64,000 nucleotides of DNA from CAVYHJ01 sp963768165 [NCBI: uncultured bacterium] (GCA_963768165.1 CAVYHJ010000028.1:1-64000); one strand, 5' to 3'. Shown: positions 26,990-36,665, numbered from the stretch's first letter. The notes: generated from the sequence alone by a model not told the origin. Program-made: numbers and translations.

Positions 26990-28726
26990 ATGGATTTAAA
27001 ATTTTATCTTTTTCGTCTATGGGTTTTGGGGTTATCACTTTATACATTAAACTCCTCTTCTTATAGTTGGTCGCCTTTTAATATTTGTTCAGCATCGTAC
27101 GAGCAGTACTATCCTCAATTGGTTTCTGATGGACAGGGTGGAGCTATTATTACATGGCAGGATGAAAAAGGTGTGAATCCCGGAATCTATGTTCAACGAG
27201 TCAGTCATGTGGGTCAGGTTCTATGGGATGGGAATGGTATTTATGTATCCATAGGTACCAATTCTGCTTTTAGGTACTTTTCTATGAATCCCCAATTAGT
27301 TTCTGATGGACAAGGAGGAGCTATTATCGCATGGATGGACTATCGTAATACTACAGATACGACTTCGAATATCTACGCGCAGAAAGTCAATAGTTCAGGT
27401 TCAACATTATGGGCATCCAGTGGCATTGTCGTTTGTACAGCGCTTTTCACGCAGTCTTCACAAATATTAGTTTCTGATGATTCAGGCGGTTCAATCATTC
27501 TATGGCAAGACTCACGTGATGGAAACGCCGATATCTATGCCCAACGAGTAAACAGCAATGGCGCCACATTGTGGTATCCAAATGGTATCGCTATATGTAC
27601 TGCGAATAATGACCAATCAAATCTTAGTGCCATTTCTGATGGGTTGGGTGGAGCTATTATTGTATGGGTTGATTACCGCAATGATAATGGATCTCTAACA
27701 AACAGTGATATTTACGCACAGCATGTAAATAGTTCCGGTTCAACTCTTTGGCTCTTAAATGGAATAGTCATTTCTACTTCAGCCAATCAGCAAACCAATC
27801 CTCATATCGTTTCAGATGGTGCAGATGGATGTATCATTACATGGGAAGATGGTCGAGATACATCTGCAACACATATTTATGCTCAAAGGCTCAACGGTAC
27901 AGGAAACAAGCTTTGGATTAATAATGGCGTACCGATATGCCTATATTCCGGAGGACAATATAATCCGATTTCCGTATCTGATGGAACAGGAGGCGCAGTG
28001 ATTACATGGTTTGATGAACGAGATAGTACAGGAAGCATTTATGCCCAAAGAATTAATAATCGTGGACTTCCTTTATGGGATCTAAATGGTGCTTTGATTG
28101 CATCAGTCTATTTATATTTATCTTCCAATCTTAATCTTGTGTCTGACAGCACTGGTGGAGCAATTATCAGCTGGTTTGTAGAAAGTCCATTATCTGAATT
28201 CGTTCCGACACCTTCTTTTGCACTAATTGTCGAACGAGTCAATAGTGTTGGATCTACCTTATGGCTTAATTTTTTCGGGGAAGAACCTTTATATCCACAA
28301 CAAATCCCTGATGGGTCAGGTGGAACTCTTCTCACATGGGCTAATAACCAGGGATATCCATATCCGTATATACATATTCAAGCCGCCTTAATAGATGCTG
28401 ACGGAAATTATATTCCTCCTACTGCTCCAAGCGAATTAATAGCAAATCTTATCTCCTATAATCAAGTCAAATTAACATGGACGGACACTTCCACAGATGA
28501 AAATGGATTTGGAATTGATTTTAGTATAGGTACCAGCGCTTGGCAGGTGCTGGATTTTGTAGGCGCCAATTCGACGACTTATACATATTCAAATTTATTT
28601 AATACACGACAATATTGTTTTAGAGTCTATGCGTGGAATGGTGCAGGAATATCCTCCTACTCTAATGAGGCATGTATCACTACACCAACAAGCATTAAAA
28701 ACGACCAATGGATGTTCTTCCCTTAA
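26990..28726 (+). CDS. Exported repeat protein (eight SDGxGGAIIxW repeats) with FN3 domain
   Basis: After a short signal-like start, residues about 45-465 hold eight imperfect repeats of 45-55 residues with the pattern VSDGxGGAIIxWxDxR ... IYAQRVNxxGxxLW, probably a beta-propeller-like or beta-solenoid surface domain. A fibronectin type III domain follows (about 480-570, APSELIANLISYNQVKLTW). The protein ends NDQWMFFP. It is probably a secreted adhesion or matrix protein; no catalytic motif is seen. It has its own promoter and a GGGG ribosome site. Confidence 0.7.
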   Translation: MDLKFYLFRLWVLGLSLYTLNSSSYSWSPFNICSASYEQYYPQLVSDGQGGAIITWQDEKGVNPGIYVQRVSHVGQVLWDGNGIYVSIGTNSAFRYFSMNPQLVSDGQGGAIIAWMDYRNTTDTTSNIYAQKVNSSGSTLWASSGIVVCTALFTQSSQILVSDDSGGSIILWQDSRDGNADIYAQRVNSNGATLWYPNGIAICTANNDQSNLSAISDGLGGAIIVWVDYRNDNGSLTNSDIYAQHVNSSGSTLWLLNGIVISTSANQQTNPHIVSDGADGCIITWEDGRDTSATHIYAQRLNGTGNKLWINNGVPICLYSGGQYNPISVSDGTGGAVITWFDERDSTGSIYAQRINNRGLPLWDLNGALIASVYLYLSSNLNLVSDSTGGAIISWFVESPLSEFVPTPSFALIVERVNSVGSTLWLNFFGEEPLYPQQIPDGSGGTLLTWANNQGYPYPYIHIQAALIDADGNYIPPTAPSELIANLISYNQVKLTWTDTSTDENGFGIDFSIGTSAWQVLDFVGANSTTYTYSNLFNTRQYCFRVYAWNGAGISSYSNEACITTPTSIKNDQWMFFP

Positions 28727-28743
28727 TTATTTAACCCATTGAT

Positions 28744-30354
28744 TTAATTTTGGGAGGTTGTTTCAGGCTTTTCGCTGGATGGCCAGATGACTTGACGAAG
28801 TTCGTCATCAGGACGGGAACGTACAAATTGACGGAAGTCTTCACCATTCTTTTTATTAGCCTTATAATATTCTAGAAGAAGTTTAATTCGTTCTGGCACG
28901 ACACTAATGGGAATTTTACGTGCAACCACGCGAGCGAATCCCTGGTCTTTTCCCATACCGCCACCCACGGCAAATTCATAAGCTTCCACCACTTTCCCGT
29001 CCACTTTGGTAAGCGCGCCCTGTAACCCGATATCCGCGATATGATGTTGGGCGCAGGAATTGGGACAGCCGTTGATATGGATACGGATAGGTTCATCAAA
29101 TTGAGCATGAGCATCCAGCCATCGGACAATTTCCTTGGATTTCTCTTTTGTTTCCGTGATAGCTAAAGCACAAAATTCTTTTCCCGTGCAGGTGACCATC
29201 CCCCGCCAAAAACTCGAACCCTCATATTTCAAATTGGCTTTATCCAGTTCCGTTCTTACCGCATCAAGATTCTTTTCTGGTACTCCTAAAATCACAATAT
29301 TTTGGCGAATGGTATTGCGCGTCACACCGCTTCCATACTTTTCCGCGAGGTCAGCGATAAGTCTCATTTCCTCCGCTGTAATCCGTCCGCCAAGAATGGT
29401 CACCCCCACATAATATAAGCCGGGTTGTTTCTGTGGATTCACACCGATATGGTCAATAAACTCATCGTCAAACTCACCCATCGGCATTGCCGGTTCCAAT
29501 GGCCAATCGCATAAGGTTTGCAATACCTCCCGGAATTTTGCCGGACCCCAATCCATCATCAAGAATTTCAAACGTGCATGTGCCCTGCTCTTGCGATAGC
29601 CGTGATCCCGGAAAATCGTGGTAATGGCTTTGACTACTGGAATCGTTTTATCCAGCGGTACCCAGACATTAATCCATTCGGAATAATGCGGAATTGTGGA
29701 CAACCCGCCGCCTATCCGGATATTGAAACCCGGTTGTGCGATTCCATTGATTTGTTTCAACGCTCCCGCCAACCCCACATCGTTAATCTCCGGTTGGGTA
29801 CAGGAACTGGTACAAGCGGTAATACAAATTTTATATTTTCTAGGCAAGTCTGAAAACTCTTTATTCCCCAGATAGAACCGGGTGACTTCCTCAATAATCG
29901 GTGACGCGTCAAACAATTCATTCTTGTCCACGCCTGCCACTGCGCACCCGACCACGTTACGAGTCGTATCTCCGCACGCATTGAGGGTGGTTACACCCAG
30001 GGTTTTGAGTTTGGTCAGCACTTCCACAGCTTTAGTGATATGGATATAATGCAATTGAATATCCTGCCGGGTGGTAATATCTCCAAACCCATGCGCGTAA
30101 TCGCGGGTGATTTCGGAAATTCCCCGAAGTTGCGCGGAGGTCAAATGCCCGCCGGGAATCTTAATTCGCAACATGAAATTCCCGTCTTTCTGGCGGTGCT
30201 GGTATAACCCAAACCAACGCATCCGCATGAAATCCGTGGGCTCAATCGCCTTATACCCCTCTTGGGAATATTTGATAATGCGATCCCATATATCAAAGGG
30301 ATTTAATTCCTTTTTAATACGTTCTTCTTTGGTTATTTTTTCTGTTTCAGCCAT
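28744..30354 (-). CDS. Siroheme-[4Fe-4S] nitrite/sulfite reductase
   Basis: A ferredoxin-type assimilatory reductase for nitrite or sulfite in the cytosol. Two repeated NIR_SIR ferredoxin-like half-domains (KDGNFMLRIKIPGGHLTSAQLR and QPGLYYVGVTILGGRITAEEMR) alternate with the NIR_SIR catalytic domains. The cluster and siroheme ligands are CTGKEFC and, about 40 residues on, CPNSC. The start is ATG 30354 (MAETEKIT) with AGGA nine bases ahead; an in-frame extension to 30393 lacks a ribosome site. Neighbours do not discriminate nitrite from sulfite. Confidence 0.88.
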   Translation of the reverse strand: MAETEKITKEERIKKELNPFDIWDRIIKYSQEGYKAIEPTDFMRMRWFGLYQHRQKDGNFMLRIKIPGGHLTSAQLRGISEITRDYAHGFGDITTRQDIQLHYIHITKAVEVLTKLKTLGVTTLNACGDTTRNVVGCAVAGVDKNELFDASPIIEEVTRFYLGNKEFSDLPRKYKICITACTSSCTQPEINDVGLAGALKQINGIAQPGFNIRIGGGLSTIPHYSEWINVWVPLDKTIPVVKAITTIFRDHGYRKSRAHARLKFLMMDWGPAKFREVLQTLCDWPLEPAMPMGEFDDEFIDHIGVNPQKQPGLYYVGVTILGGRITAEEMRLIADLAEKYGSGVTRNTIRQNIVILGVPEKNLDAVRTELDKANLKYEGSSFWRGMVTCTGKEFCALAITETKEKSKEIVRWLDAHAQFDEPIRIHINGCPNSCAQHHIADIGLQGALTKVDGKVVEAYEFAVGGGMGKDQGFARVVARKIPISVVPERIKLLLEYYKANKKNGEDFRQFVRSRPDDELRQVIWPSSEKPETTSQN

Positions 30355-30678
30355 AATAGTTAATCCTTGCAACATTGTATTGGAGAAAAACACCTAACCA
30401 GACTCGTCAAGATTGAATATTCTTATATTCTATTGTAGCAATAATCACATAAAGCTATCAAGAAACTGAGTTGTAACGAGAACCTTGTCCCCTGTCAGGG
30501 TCAAAAGTGACAGGCAAAAAGGGCAATTATAAATTATGAATGTTGATTCTGTTCTGCGCTCGAGGGCAGGATCTTGAATGAAAAAGAGAAAAAAGTAAGA
30601 AATTCCACTTGGTTTCCTCGATATAAGAACATTTGAGGACAAGTTTACCACGCTAATTAAACCAAATATATAGGGGGG

Positions 30679-30712
30679 CAGGGATGAAGGAGATCGATCT
30701 CCTTCATCCCTG
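30679..30712. repeat. 34-bp perfect palindrome
   Basis: Each arm is 17 bases (CAGGGATGAAGGAGATC) with no loop bases, flanked by GGGG on the left. There is no T-run, so it is not a simple terminator. It lies in the 415-base gap 30355-30769 between the reductase and ClC genes (both minus strand); the rest of the gap has no convincing gene. Confidence 0.7.
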
Positions 30713-30769
30713 CTCCGCTTCTACTCCGTATGCGCATCCATGTAAGTTCTGTTGAAATAGGGACAAATA

Positions 30770-32551
30770 CTAAGTTACTGGGCGGGTGAGCCAGCCGGGT
30801 TCGCGGAGATGTTCTTCTTTCAATTTATGCAAGCGGGCGGCGAGGACACCCGCTCGGTCAAGATAACCGACAAGTCGGTTAGGATTATTCCGGCTGACCA
30901 CGGGTAGCCGTCCGATATCTTCCTGGAACATTTTCACGAGGGCATCATGGATGGATTCGTCGGGATAGGCAACCGTGAGGTCGTCATTCCCGGCATCCAG
31001 TACGGATACATTGCCGTCGGGGATTTCTTTCAAAGCGGAAAGTACATCTTTACGAGTAATAATCCCTGCCAGTTTACCTTCCTTATTGACAATAGGGAGG
31101 GCGTGATGATGTTTCAAAGCGGGGTCATGGCGGGCGATTTTATCTGCCAATTCTGAGATTTTCATATCCGCGGGGATAACCGGGACAGAGAAATCCATGA
31201 CTTCTCCGACAGAGACTTGTTGCAGAATGTCGGCTTCATATTCCTGATGAACTTTCAGCCCTCTGCGCGCCAATTTTTCCGTCATGATAGAACTGTGAGG
31301 CATATAGTAAATGGCTATTCCATCAGCAATGACGCCCACCAACATCAAGGGCAAAACAGAATTATAGTCCCGGGTAATTTCAAAAGCGAAGATAATAAAC
31401 GCAAAGGCAGCACGGGACGCCGCGCCAAAGACCGCACCCATCGCTACCAGAGCGAAAGCACCAGGGGAGAGATTCGCCCCGGGAAAAATGTGATTAACGG
31501 CAATTGCAAAAACGGCACCGAGAGCGGCGGATACCATGAACATGGGAGCGAGAAGACCGCCGGAAGTTCCAGAGCCCAGAGAGATTAGTAATGCCAGAGA
31601 TTTGAAAACAAATATGGATAGCAAGAGAAACAAGGTTAGGCGGTTATCCAAAATATCGGTAATGGTGTCATACCCGACACCCAGTACACGGGGAACAAAA
31701 TAACCGATGATTCCCAAACCCAACGCTCCAATGGCAGGCCACCATAATTCATCTACCGGTAAATGTTCAAATTGATCTTCCACCCAATATAAGGCTTTCG
31801 TGAAGGCTACAGCGGCAAACCCGCATAGCAGACCCAAGATTAAGTAAAATGGTAAACCAAACGGCATACCGAAATTTAAACCGGTCAATTGAAACATAGG
31901 ACCGGAACCCATTAGTTGATAATGCATGGTGGCGGCAAGGGAACTGGCGATGACCAAAGGAATAAAAGAACGGGTTTTGAATTCAAAGAGTAAGAGTTCG
32001 ATTGCCAGAATCACGGCGGCGATAGGAGTACCAAAAGTTGCGGACATACCAGCGGCAGCTCCGCACGCAAGCAATACTTTACGTTCCACGGCGGTAGTAT
32101 GGAATGTTTGTCCCAAAAGAGAACCCAACGCACCACCTGTTTGGATGATAGGTCCTTCCGCGCCGAAGGGACCACCTGTGCCGATGGCGATAGCCGCCGA
32201 AATAGGTTTCAAGATGGCAACCTTGGGATGAATTTTACTACGATTAACTAATACAGCTTCCATGGCTTCCGGTATTCCATGACCTTTAATTTTGGAAGAA
32301 CCGTATTTCGCCATGACACCGACAATTAATCCACCTATCACAGGAACGACTATGACCCAAAGTCCCAGAGGATTAGATTGGATACTGACAAAAGTAAAAG
32401 AAATGCGATGAAAGAAAAACAGGTTGGTAAAGAAGCCGATAAGATGATAGAGGATATAGGCGACAAATCCAGCGCCAATACCTATCAAAACAGATAGGAC
32501 TGAAATGGGTAATAATCTGAATCCGCTATTCGATTTAGATTCTTGTGACAT
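30770..32551 (-). CDS. ClC-family chloride channel/antiporter with C-terminal CBS pair
   Basis: A 593-residue protein: ten or more membrane helices (to about 430) followed by two CBS domains (about 450-570, VMDFSVPVIPADMKISEL and NDDLTVAYPDESIHDAL). The ion-path motifs are present as KGHGIPEA (GSGIP-type), GAEGPIIQ (containing the gating glutamate) and SGTSGGLLAP. CBS domains usually sense adenine nucleotides. The residue matching the proton-pathway glutamate is not obvious (AIELLLFEF), so channel versus exchanger is open. It is divergent from iorA. Confidence 0.93.
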   Translation of the reverse strand: MSQESKSNSGFRLLPISVLSVLIGIGAGFVAYILYHLIGFFTNLFFFHRISFTFVSIQSNPLGLWVIVVPVIGGLIVGVMAKYGSSKIKGHGIPEAMEAVLVNRSKIHPKVAILKPISAAIAIGTGGPFGAEGPIIQTGGALGSLLGQTFHTTAVERKVLLACGAAAGMSATFGTPIAAVILAIELLLFEFKTRSFIPLVIASSLAATMHYQLMGSGPMFQLTGLNFGMPFGLPFYLILGLLCGFAAVAFTKALYWVEDQFEHLPVDELWWPAIGALGLGIIGYFVPRVLGVGYDTITDILDNRLTLFLLLSIFVFKSLALLISLGSGTSGGLLAPMFMVSAALGAVFAIAVNHIFPGANLSPGAFALVAMGAVFGAASRAAFAFIIFAFEITRDYNSVLPLMLVGVIADGIAIYYMPHSSIMTEKLARRGLKVHQEYEADILQQVSVGEVMDFSVPVIPADMKISELADKIARHDPALKHHHALPIVNKEGKLAGIITRKDVLSALKEIPDGNVSVLDAGNDDLTVAYPDESIHDALVKMFQEDIGRLPVVSRNNPNRLVGYLDRAGVLAARLHKLKEEHLREPGWLTRPVT

Positions 32552-32803
32552 AATGACCGCCTGATGTATAAGAACTCAGAAAATAAAACACCTCGCTTAT
32601 ATAATTATATCAAATTAAGGATTCTTTTGAGCCGATATTTGGATAAATTACCATTTGTATTTTCTGTGAACAGTATCCACATTTCATACATACGATAAAT
32701 GTACAATAAATTGGATATGTTTCTGAAAAGAGATTTGATAATTGAATTCATTAATGTTACCTGATTGTAATCTATAGACACATTTTAGAAAACTGAGTGG
32801 TTC

Positions 32804-32820
32804 TTGGTATATAATTTGCG
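32804..32820 (+). promoter_or_regulatory. Sigma-54 (-24/-12) promoter of iorA
   Basis: TGGTATATAATTTGCGG has GG and GC 12 bases apart and the conserved TTTGC at -12; only the -24 C is replaced by T. The -12 GC is 40 bases before the ATG, exactly as for iorB. Confidence 0.6.
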
Positions 32821-32858
32821 GGTAAGTTTATGAATATTTACTGAAGAAATTCAAATAA

Positions 32859-34418
32859 ATGGAAACGACTGAAAATAAAGAACTACTTTCCGGGAACGAA
32901 GCGATAGCTCGAGGGGCAATGGAAGCCGGGATTTCATTAGCCGTGAGTTACCCGGGAACCCCCGCCACGGAGATATTGGAGTATCTTGCCCAACATTATA
33001 CAGGGAAAGCGGAATGGGCGGTGAACGAGAAAGTCGCCTACGAAACAGCGGTTGGCGCTTCCTATACGGGAAAACGGGCACTTTGTTCCATGAAACATGT
33101 GGGATTGAACGTTGCCTCCGACCCCTTGATGACCTCTTCCTATCTCGGTATCAAAGGTGGATTGGTATTAGTAGTGGCGGATGACCCCGGAGCGTTTTCA
33201 TCCCAGAATGAACAAGACTCCCGATATTATGCCAAGTTTGCCAAAATCCCCTGCTTGGAACCTGCTGATGCTCAAGAAGCAAAAGACCTGACTCTTATCG
33301 GTTTTAACTTATCGGAAAGTATCGGTCTACCGGTGATGATTCGCAGCGTGACTCGCATATCTCATACCTCTTCTCCTGTGAGAATTAGCACTATAAGAAA
33401 AGAAAATCCGGTATCCCTGGAAAAAGATCCAAAGAATATGATTGCCGTGCCCAGTAACGTTGGCCGGCTGCATAAACACTTGAACAAGAAACAGGATGAA
33501 CTAGTCCTTTTCGAACGGGATGTTGACTCTAATAAAATCTATAAAAATGGCCAAAAAAAAGGAATAATAGGTTGTGGAATCGGTTCGGCTTATGCGAAAG
33601 AATATGGACCGGATTTTGCGCTATTAAAGATTTCCTATTATCCCTTTTCCGATGAATTAATCAAGAATTTTGTGGAAGGATTAGAAGAAATATGGGTACT
33701 CGAAGAAGGGGAACCCATGGTGGAAGAAATTGCCCGATGGTATGCACCGAACCGGGTCAAAGGGAAACTTTCCGGTCATATTTCACGCGAAGGGGAATTG
33801 GGACCTGATGTGTTGGCAGAATATATTCCCGGCTGGAAACAAGGATTTGATTTGGTCGTTCCTGAGAATCTTCCCCCGCGGCCACCAGTTTTATGTTCCG
33901 GTTGTCCCCATACAGAAATCTATAAAGCGTTAAAATCCGCTCATCCAACCTTCACAACGGGGGACATCGGTTGTTATACATTAGGCGCTAATGCGCCATT
34001 AAACGCATTGGACACCTGTCTTTGCATGGGCGCCAGTATCAGTCAAGCCGTAGGAATTGCCAATCAAGGGGTTGGAAAAGTAGTTGCTGTCATTGGAGAT
34101 TCTACTTTCATCCATTCCGGAGTTCCTGCATTAATCAATGCGGTTTACAATAAGGCAAATATCCTGGTCATGATACTGGATAATTACACGACCGCCATGA
34201 CGGGTCATCAACCCACGGCGACCACTGGAGAAAATGCTAAAGGAGAAGTGACAACCCGGGTTAACATAGAAGATTTATGCCGGGCTTGTGGAGTGAATTC
34301 AGTCATCTCCGTCAATGCTTATAAAGTTGAAGAGGCATCCAAAATCATCAAAGAAAAACTAGACACACCCGGAGTGAACGTCATTATTTCTTCCGGTCCC
34401 TGTTTGTTTGTCAGATGA
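32859..34418 (+). CDS. iorA: Indolepyruvate:ferredoxin oxidoreductase alpha subunit lacking the ferredoxin domain
   Basis: IorA and IorB oxidatively decarboxylate aryl pyruvates to aryl-acetyl-CoA, reducing ferredoxin. The order is a pyrimidine-binding domain (LLSGNEAIARGAMEAG), a middle domain, and a TPP-binding domain (CSGCPHTE, GDIGCYTLG, GDSTFIHSG, LDNYTTAMTG). The protein stops at 519 residues with SGPCLFVR. Usual IorA proteins run on for about 70-100 residues with a 2[4Fe-4S] ferredoxin module; no such Cys-rich frame follows in any of the downstream 300 bases. It is separated by about 6.6 kb from iorB, which is on the other strand. Confidence 0.9.
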   Translation: METTENKELLSGNEAIARGAMEAGISLAVSYPGTPATEILEYLAQHYTGKAEWAVNEKVAYETAVGASYTGKRALCSMKHVGLNVASDPLMTSSYLGIKGGLVLVVADDPGAFSSQNEQDSRYYAKFAKIPCLEPADAQEAKDLTLIGFNLSESIGLPVMIRSVTRISHTSSPVRISTIRKENPVSLEKDPKNMIAVPSNVGRLHKHLNKKQDELVLFERDVDSNKIYKNGQKKGIIGCGIGSAYAKEYGPDFALLKISYYPFSDELIKNFVEGLEEIWVLEEGEPMVEEIARWYAPNRVKGKLSGHISREGELGPDVLAEYIPGWKQGFDLVVPENLPPRPPVLCSGCPHTEIYKALKSAHPTFTTGDIGCYTLGANAPLNALDTCLCMGASISQAVGIANQGVGKVVAVIGDSTFIHSGVPALINAVYNKANILVMILDNYTTAMTGHQPTATTGENAKGEVTTRVNIEDLCRACGVNSVISVNAYKVEEASKIIKEKLDTPGVNVIISSGPCLFVR

Positions 34419-34487
34419 TTGGGACATTTTATTAAAAAATAAAGCGTGAGGAAATTAGGAATCATTATTAATTAGAAAACCTTTCTC

Positions 34488-34516
34488 TTGACAAGGTTAT
34501 TAAAGCGTAGTATTGT
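34488..34516 (+). promoter_or_regulatory. Sigma-70-type promoter with long leader, upstream of the outer-membrane gene
   Basis: TTGACA, a 17-base spacer and TATTGT. The start codon of the next gene is about 235 bases on, so transcripts would have a long leader (34525-34752). I could not match that leader to a known riboswitch. The gap 34419-34752 contains no convincing gene. Confidence 0.45.
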
Positions 34517-34752
34517 GATGGACAAAAGAAGGCTTTTCCAGAGTGACCATGGCCTCCGGATAAGACCCCGAAAGTATATCGTCCGTTATAGTAGCAAATA
34601 GTGTAGAAGGATTTTCTTGATAGTAGTTTAGAATCAAGATAATGCCCCGCCAAAGGATTCCGCTATTGGATTATCAATTAGAATGAAATCCAGGGAACGG
34701 AATTATTATTTATTCTCAATAGAATCCCAAAATAGAAAGGGGGGAAATAAAA

Positions 34753-35625
34753 ATGAATAAGATCTATACAATCTATACGCTATTGTTTATCGTCATGATT
34801 ATCCTTTGTCCTTCCATAAGCAAGGCACAAGTTAACGGTGCGGAAAGCTTTTATTGCGGAGCTTTGCCACCGCCCGGATTCCACTTATTGGATTATATCA
34901 ATCTTTATTATGCGGACGAATTAAAAGATAATCATGGAAATAAAGTTCCGACGACCTTCAGCTTAAATGCAGAAGCCGAAGTGATTCGTCCCTTATACGT
35001 AGCGGATGTGAAAGTTCTGGGCGCCAATCCTGCCTGGCAATTGGTCATTCCCATCGTCCATGAACATTTGGAAGTGGGAGGTGCCTCTCAATCCAAAACC
35101 GGATTAGGCGATATTTATATGTCCCCGATTTATCTCGGATGGCATAGTGAAATATTTCACTGGGTAGCCGGAATGGATGCTATCGCTCCGACCGGAGACT
35201 ATCGTGTCGGAGATTTAGTCAATATCGGTGCCAACCGGTGGACTTTTGAACCCGTCTTTGCGATTAGTGCGATTACCAAACAAGGATTTTCGGCCAGTGC
35301 CAAATTTATGTATGATGTGCATCTTATCAATGCCGCTATACAATATCAGACCGGAGATATATTCCACGTGGATTACAATATGGCTTATAATTTTAACGAC
35401 AATTGGTCAGCAGGTATTGGTGGATATTGGTGGAAAGAACTGCAAAATGATTCGCAGTACGGGACGGAACTCCCGGGTACCATGCAAGAGGTGTTTGGGA
35501 TAGGACCCCAGGTCAAATTTCAAAAAGGTAAATTTATCTGCATCTTACAACCGGATTTTGAAATGGATGCCCATAATTTACCACAAGGTGTTTCGACTTG
35601 GTTGAAAATGGTTTATTCGTTCTAA
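34753..35625 (+). CDS. Outer-membrane beta-barrel protein (SphA/phenol-MetA-like family)
   Basis: A signal peptide ending near SKAQ precedes a mature protein of alternating beta-strands ending in an aromatic residue (MVYSF), the usual outer-membrane assembly signal. Sequence features such as FHLLDYINLYYADELKD, LGDIYMSPIYLGWH and WVAGMDAIAPTGDY match the transporter-like family annotated as MetA-pathway/SphA proteins (COG4313). The substrate is unknown; homologues sit near aromatic degradation genes, and here it follows iorA. A GAAAGGGGGG ribosome site precedes the ATG. Confidence 0.8.
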   Translation: MNKIYTIYTLLFIVMIILCPSISKAQVNGAESFYCGALPPPGFHLLDYINLYYADELKDNHGNKVPTTFSLNAEAEVIRPLYVADVKVLGANPAWQLVIPIVHEHLEVGGASQSKTGLGDIYMSPIYLGWHSEIFHWVAGMDAIAPTGDYRVGDLVNIGANRWTFEPVFAISAITKQGFSASAKFMYDVHLINAAIQYQTGDIFHVDYNMAYNFNDNWSAGIGGYWWKELQNDSQYGTELPGTMQEVFGIGPQVKFQKGKFICILQPDFEMDAHNLPQGVSTWLKMVYSF

Positions 35626-35650
35626 TTTGAACGATAATCCTCTAGAATTC

Positions 35651-35674
35651 CCCCCTCCTTCTCCAAGGAGGGGG
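35651..35674. repeat. Palindrome CCCCCTCCTT/AAGGAGGGGG
   Basis: Perfect 10-base arms around CTCC, shortly after the stop of the outer-membrane gene. There is no T-run follow-up. It may stop transcription, but it also resembles dispersed GC-rich palindromes like those at 46091 and 61968. Confidence 0.5.
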
Positions 35675-35771
35675 AAGAGGATTTGAGTGCTCTTTACTGT
35701 ATTCCCAATGTTATTTTAGACTCCCCCATCTGATTGTTAAAAATAATCTTGACATTATATCTTCCTTTTAA

Positions 35772-35800
35772 TTGACGCACCGTTTTATAAGGTTTAGAAT
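35772..35800 (+). promoter_or_regulatory. Sigma-70-type promoter for the TPR gene
   Basis: TTGACG, a 17-base spacer and TAGAAT are followed by an AAAGGAGGAAAG ribosome site and the start at 35822, giving a leader of about 15 bases. Confidence 0.6.
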
Positions 35801-35821
35801 ATAGCAAAAGGAGGAAAGATT

Positions 35822-36583
35822 ATGGGGTATAAAAATATAATAAATGATCATCTTCTTAAATATTTTATACTAGGAATGATTATGGGGTTCAATTTCTTTA
35901 GTAATTTGTATGCAGAAAATCCTTATCATTCAAACCTTTTTTCTCAGTATTCAACTTTTGAGGCGGAGCATAATTATACGGCAGCAAAACAGGAGATTGA
36001 AAAAATATTATCTAATTTCCCGAATAATCCAGAGATGCAAATATATGGACATTTCTATCTTGGTTTTGCTGATAGCGGTCTTAAAGATTGGACATCTGCT
36101 CTTCCGGCATTTCAATATGTTATTGATCATGAATCAGAATTAAATAATTCAGAAAAGATTTTAATTTCAAGTGATATCTATTTATTGGGTTGTAGTTATT
36201 TGGGTTTAAAACAATATGGTGATGCCACAACCCAATTTATGAAAGTAATTGATAAATATAGTGATTCAAAAAATTGCTTTTTGGCATTAGGAAGCGGGAT
36301 GGGAGCTTGTTACCGAGAACTAAAAATAGAAAATGAGACCGAAAACATGTTGTTGGGAATCATTCAAAAATATTCAAAGCATAAGGTGAAATTCTACGCT
36401 TTACATCGTTTGGCACATTATTATTGTTATGATAAAGCGGACTATGATAAAGCATTAGCTACCTGCCAACAAATTCTCAATGAGTTATCTTTAGACAAAT
36501 ATCCTGATTTGAAAGATATGAAAGAGAAAATAATTCCCAAGCTTATTCAGGATATATATATACAAAAATCGAAAAAGAAGTAA
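35822..36583 (+). CDS. Exported TPR-repeat protein
   Basis: A signal peptide (YFILGMIMGFNFFSNLYA) is followed by about five TPR-like helical pairs (FEAEHNYTAAKQEIEKIL, GLKDWTSALPAFQYV, GLKQYGDATTQFMKVI, KADYDKALATCQQIL). It is probably a periplasmic scaffold; the partner is unknown. It is more AT-rich than its neighbours. It has its own promoter and terminator, so it is a single-gene unit. Confidence 0.75.
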   Translation: MGYKNIINDHLLKYFILGMIMGFNFFSNLYAENPYHSNLFSQYSTFEAEHNYTAAKQEIEKILSNFPNNPEMQIYGHFYLGFADSGLKDWTSALPAFQYVIDHESELNNSEKILISSDIYLLGCSYLGLKQYGDATTQFMKVIDKYSDSKNCFLALGSGMGACYRELKIENETENMLLGIIQKYSKHKVKFYALHRLAHYYCYDKADYDKALATCQQILNELSLDKYPDLKDMKEKIIPKLIQDIYIQKSKKK

Positions 36584-36594
36584 GTTGGGTTTAG

Positions 36595-36638
36595 ATGCAT
36601 CGGGAATAGATAAAATATAAATTCCCGATGCATTTTTT
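36595..36638 (+). terminator. Rho-independent terminator of the TPR gene
   Basis: Perfect 13-base arms ATGCATCGGGAAT and ATTCCCGATGCAT around a 13-base AT loop, followed by six T, 11 bases past the stop. Confidence 0.88.
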
Positions 36639-36665
36639 GAATCTCTTAAAAGAAAGACCCGTAAA

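Noticed and set aside
30445-30651. 68-codon minus-strand frame between the reductase and ClC genes
   Set aside because: No ribosome site and no family resemblance; likely random in an AT-rich gap.
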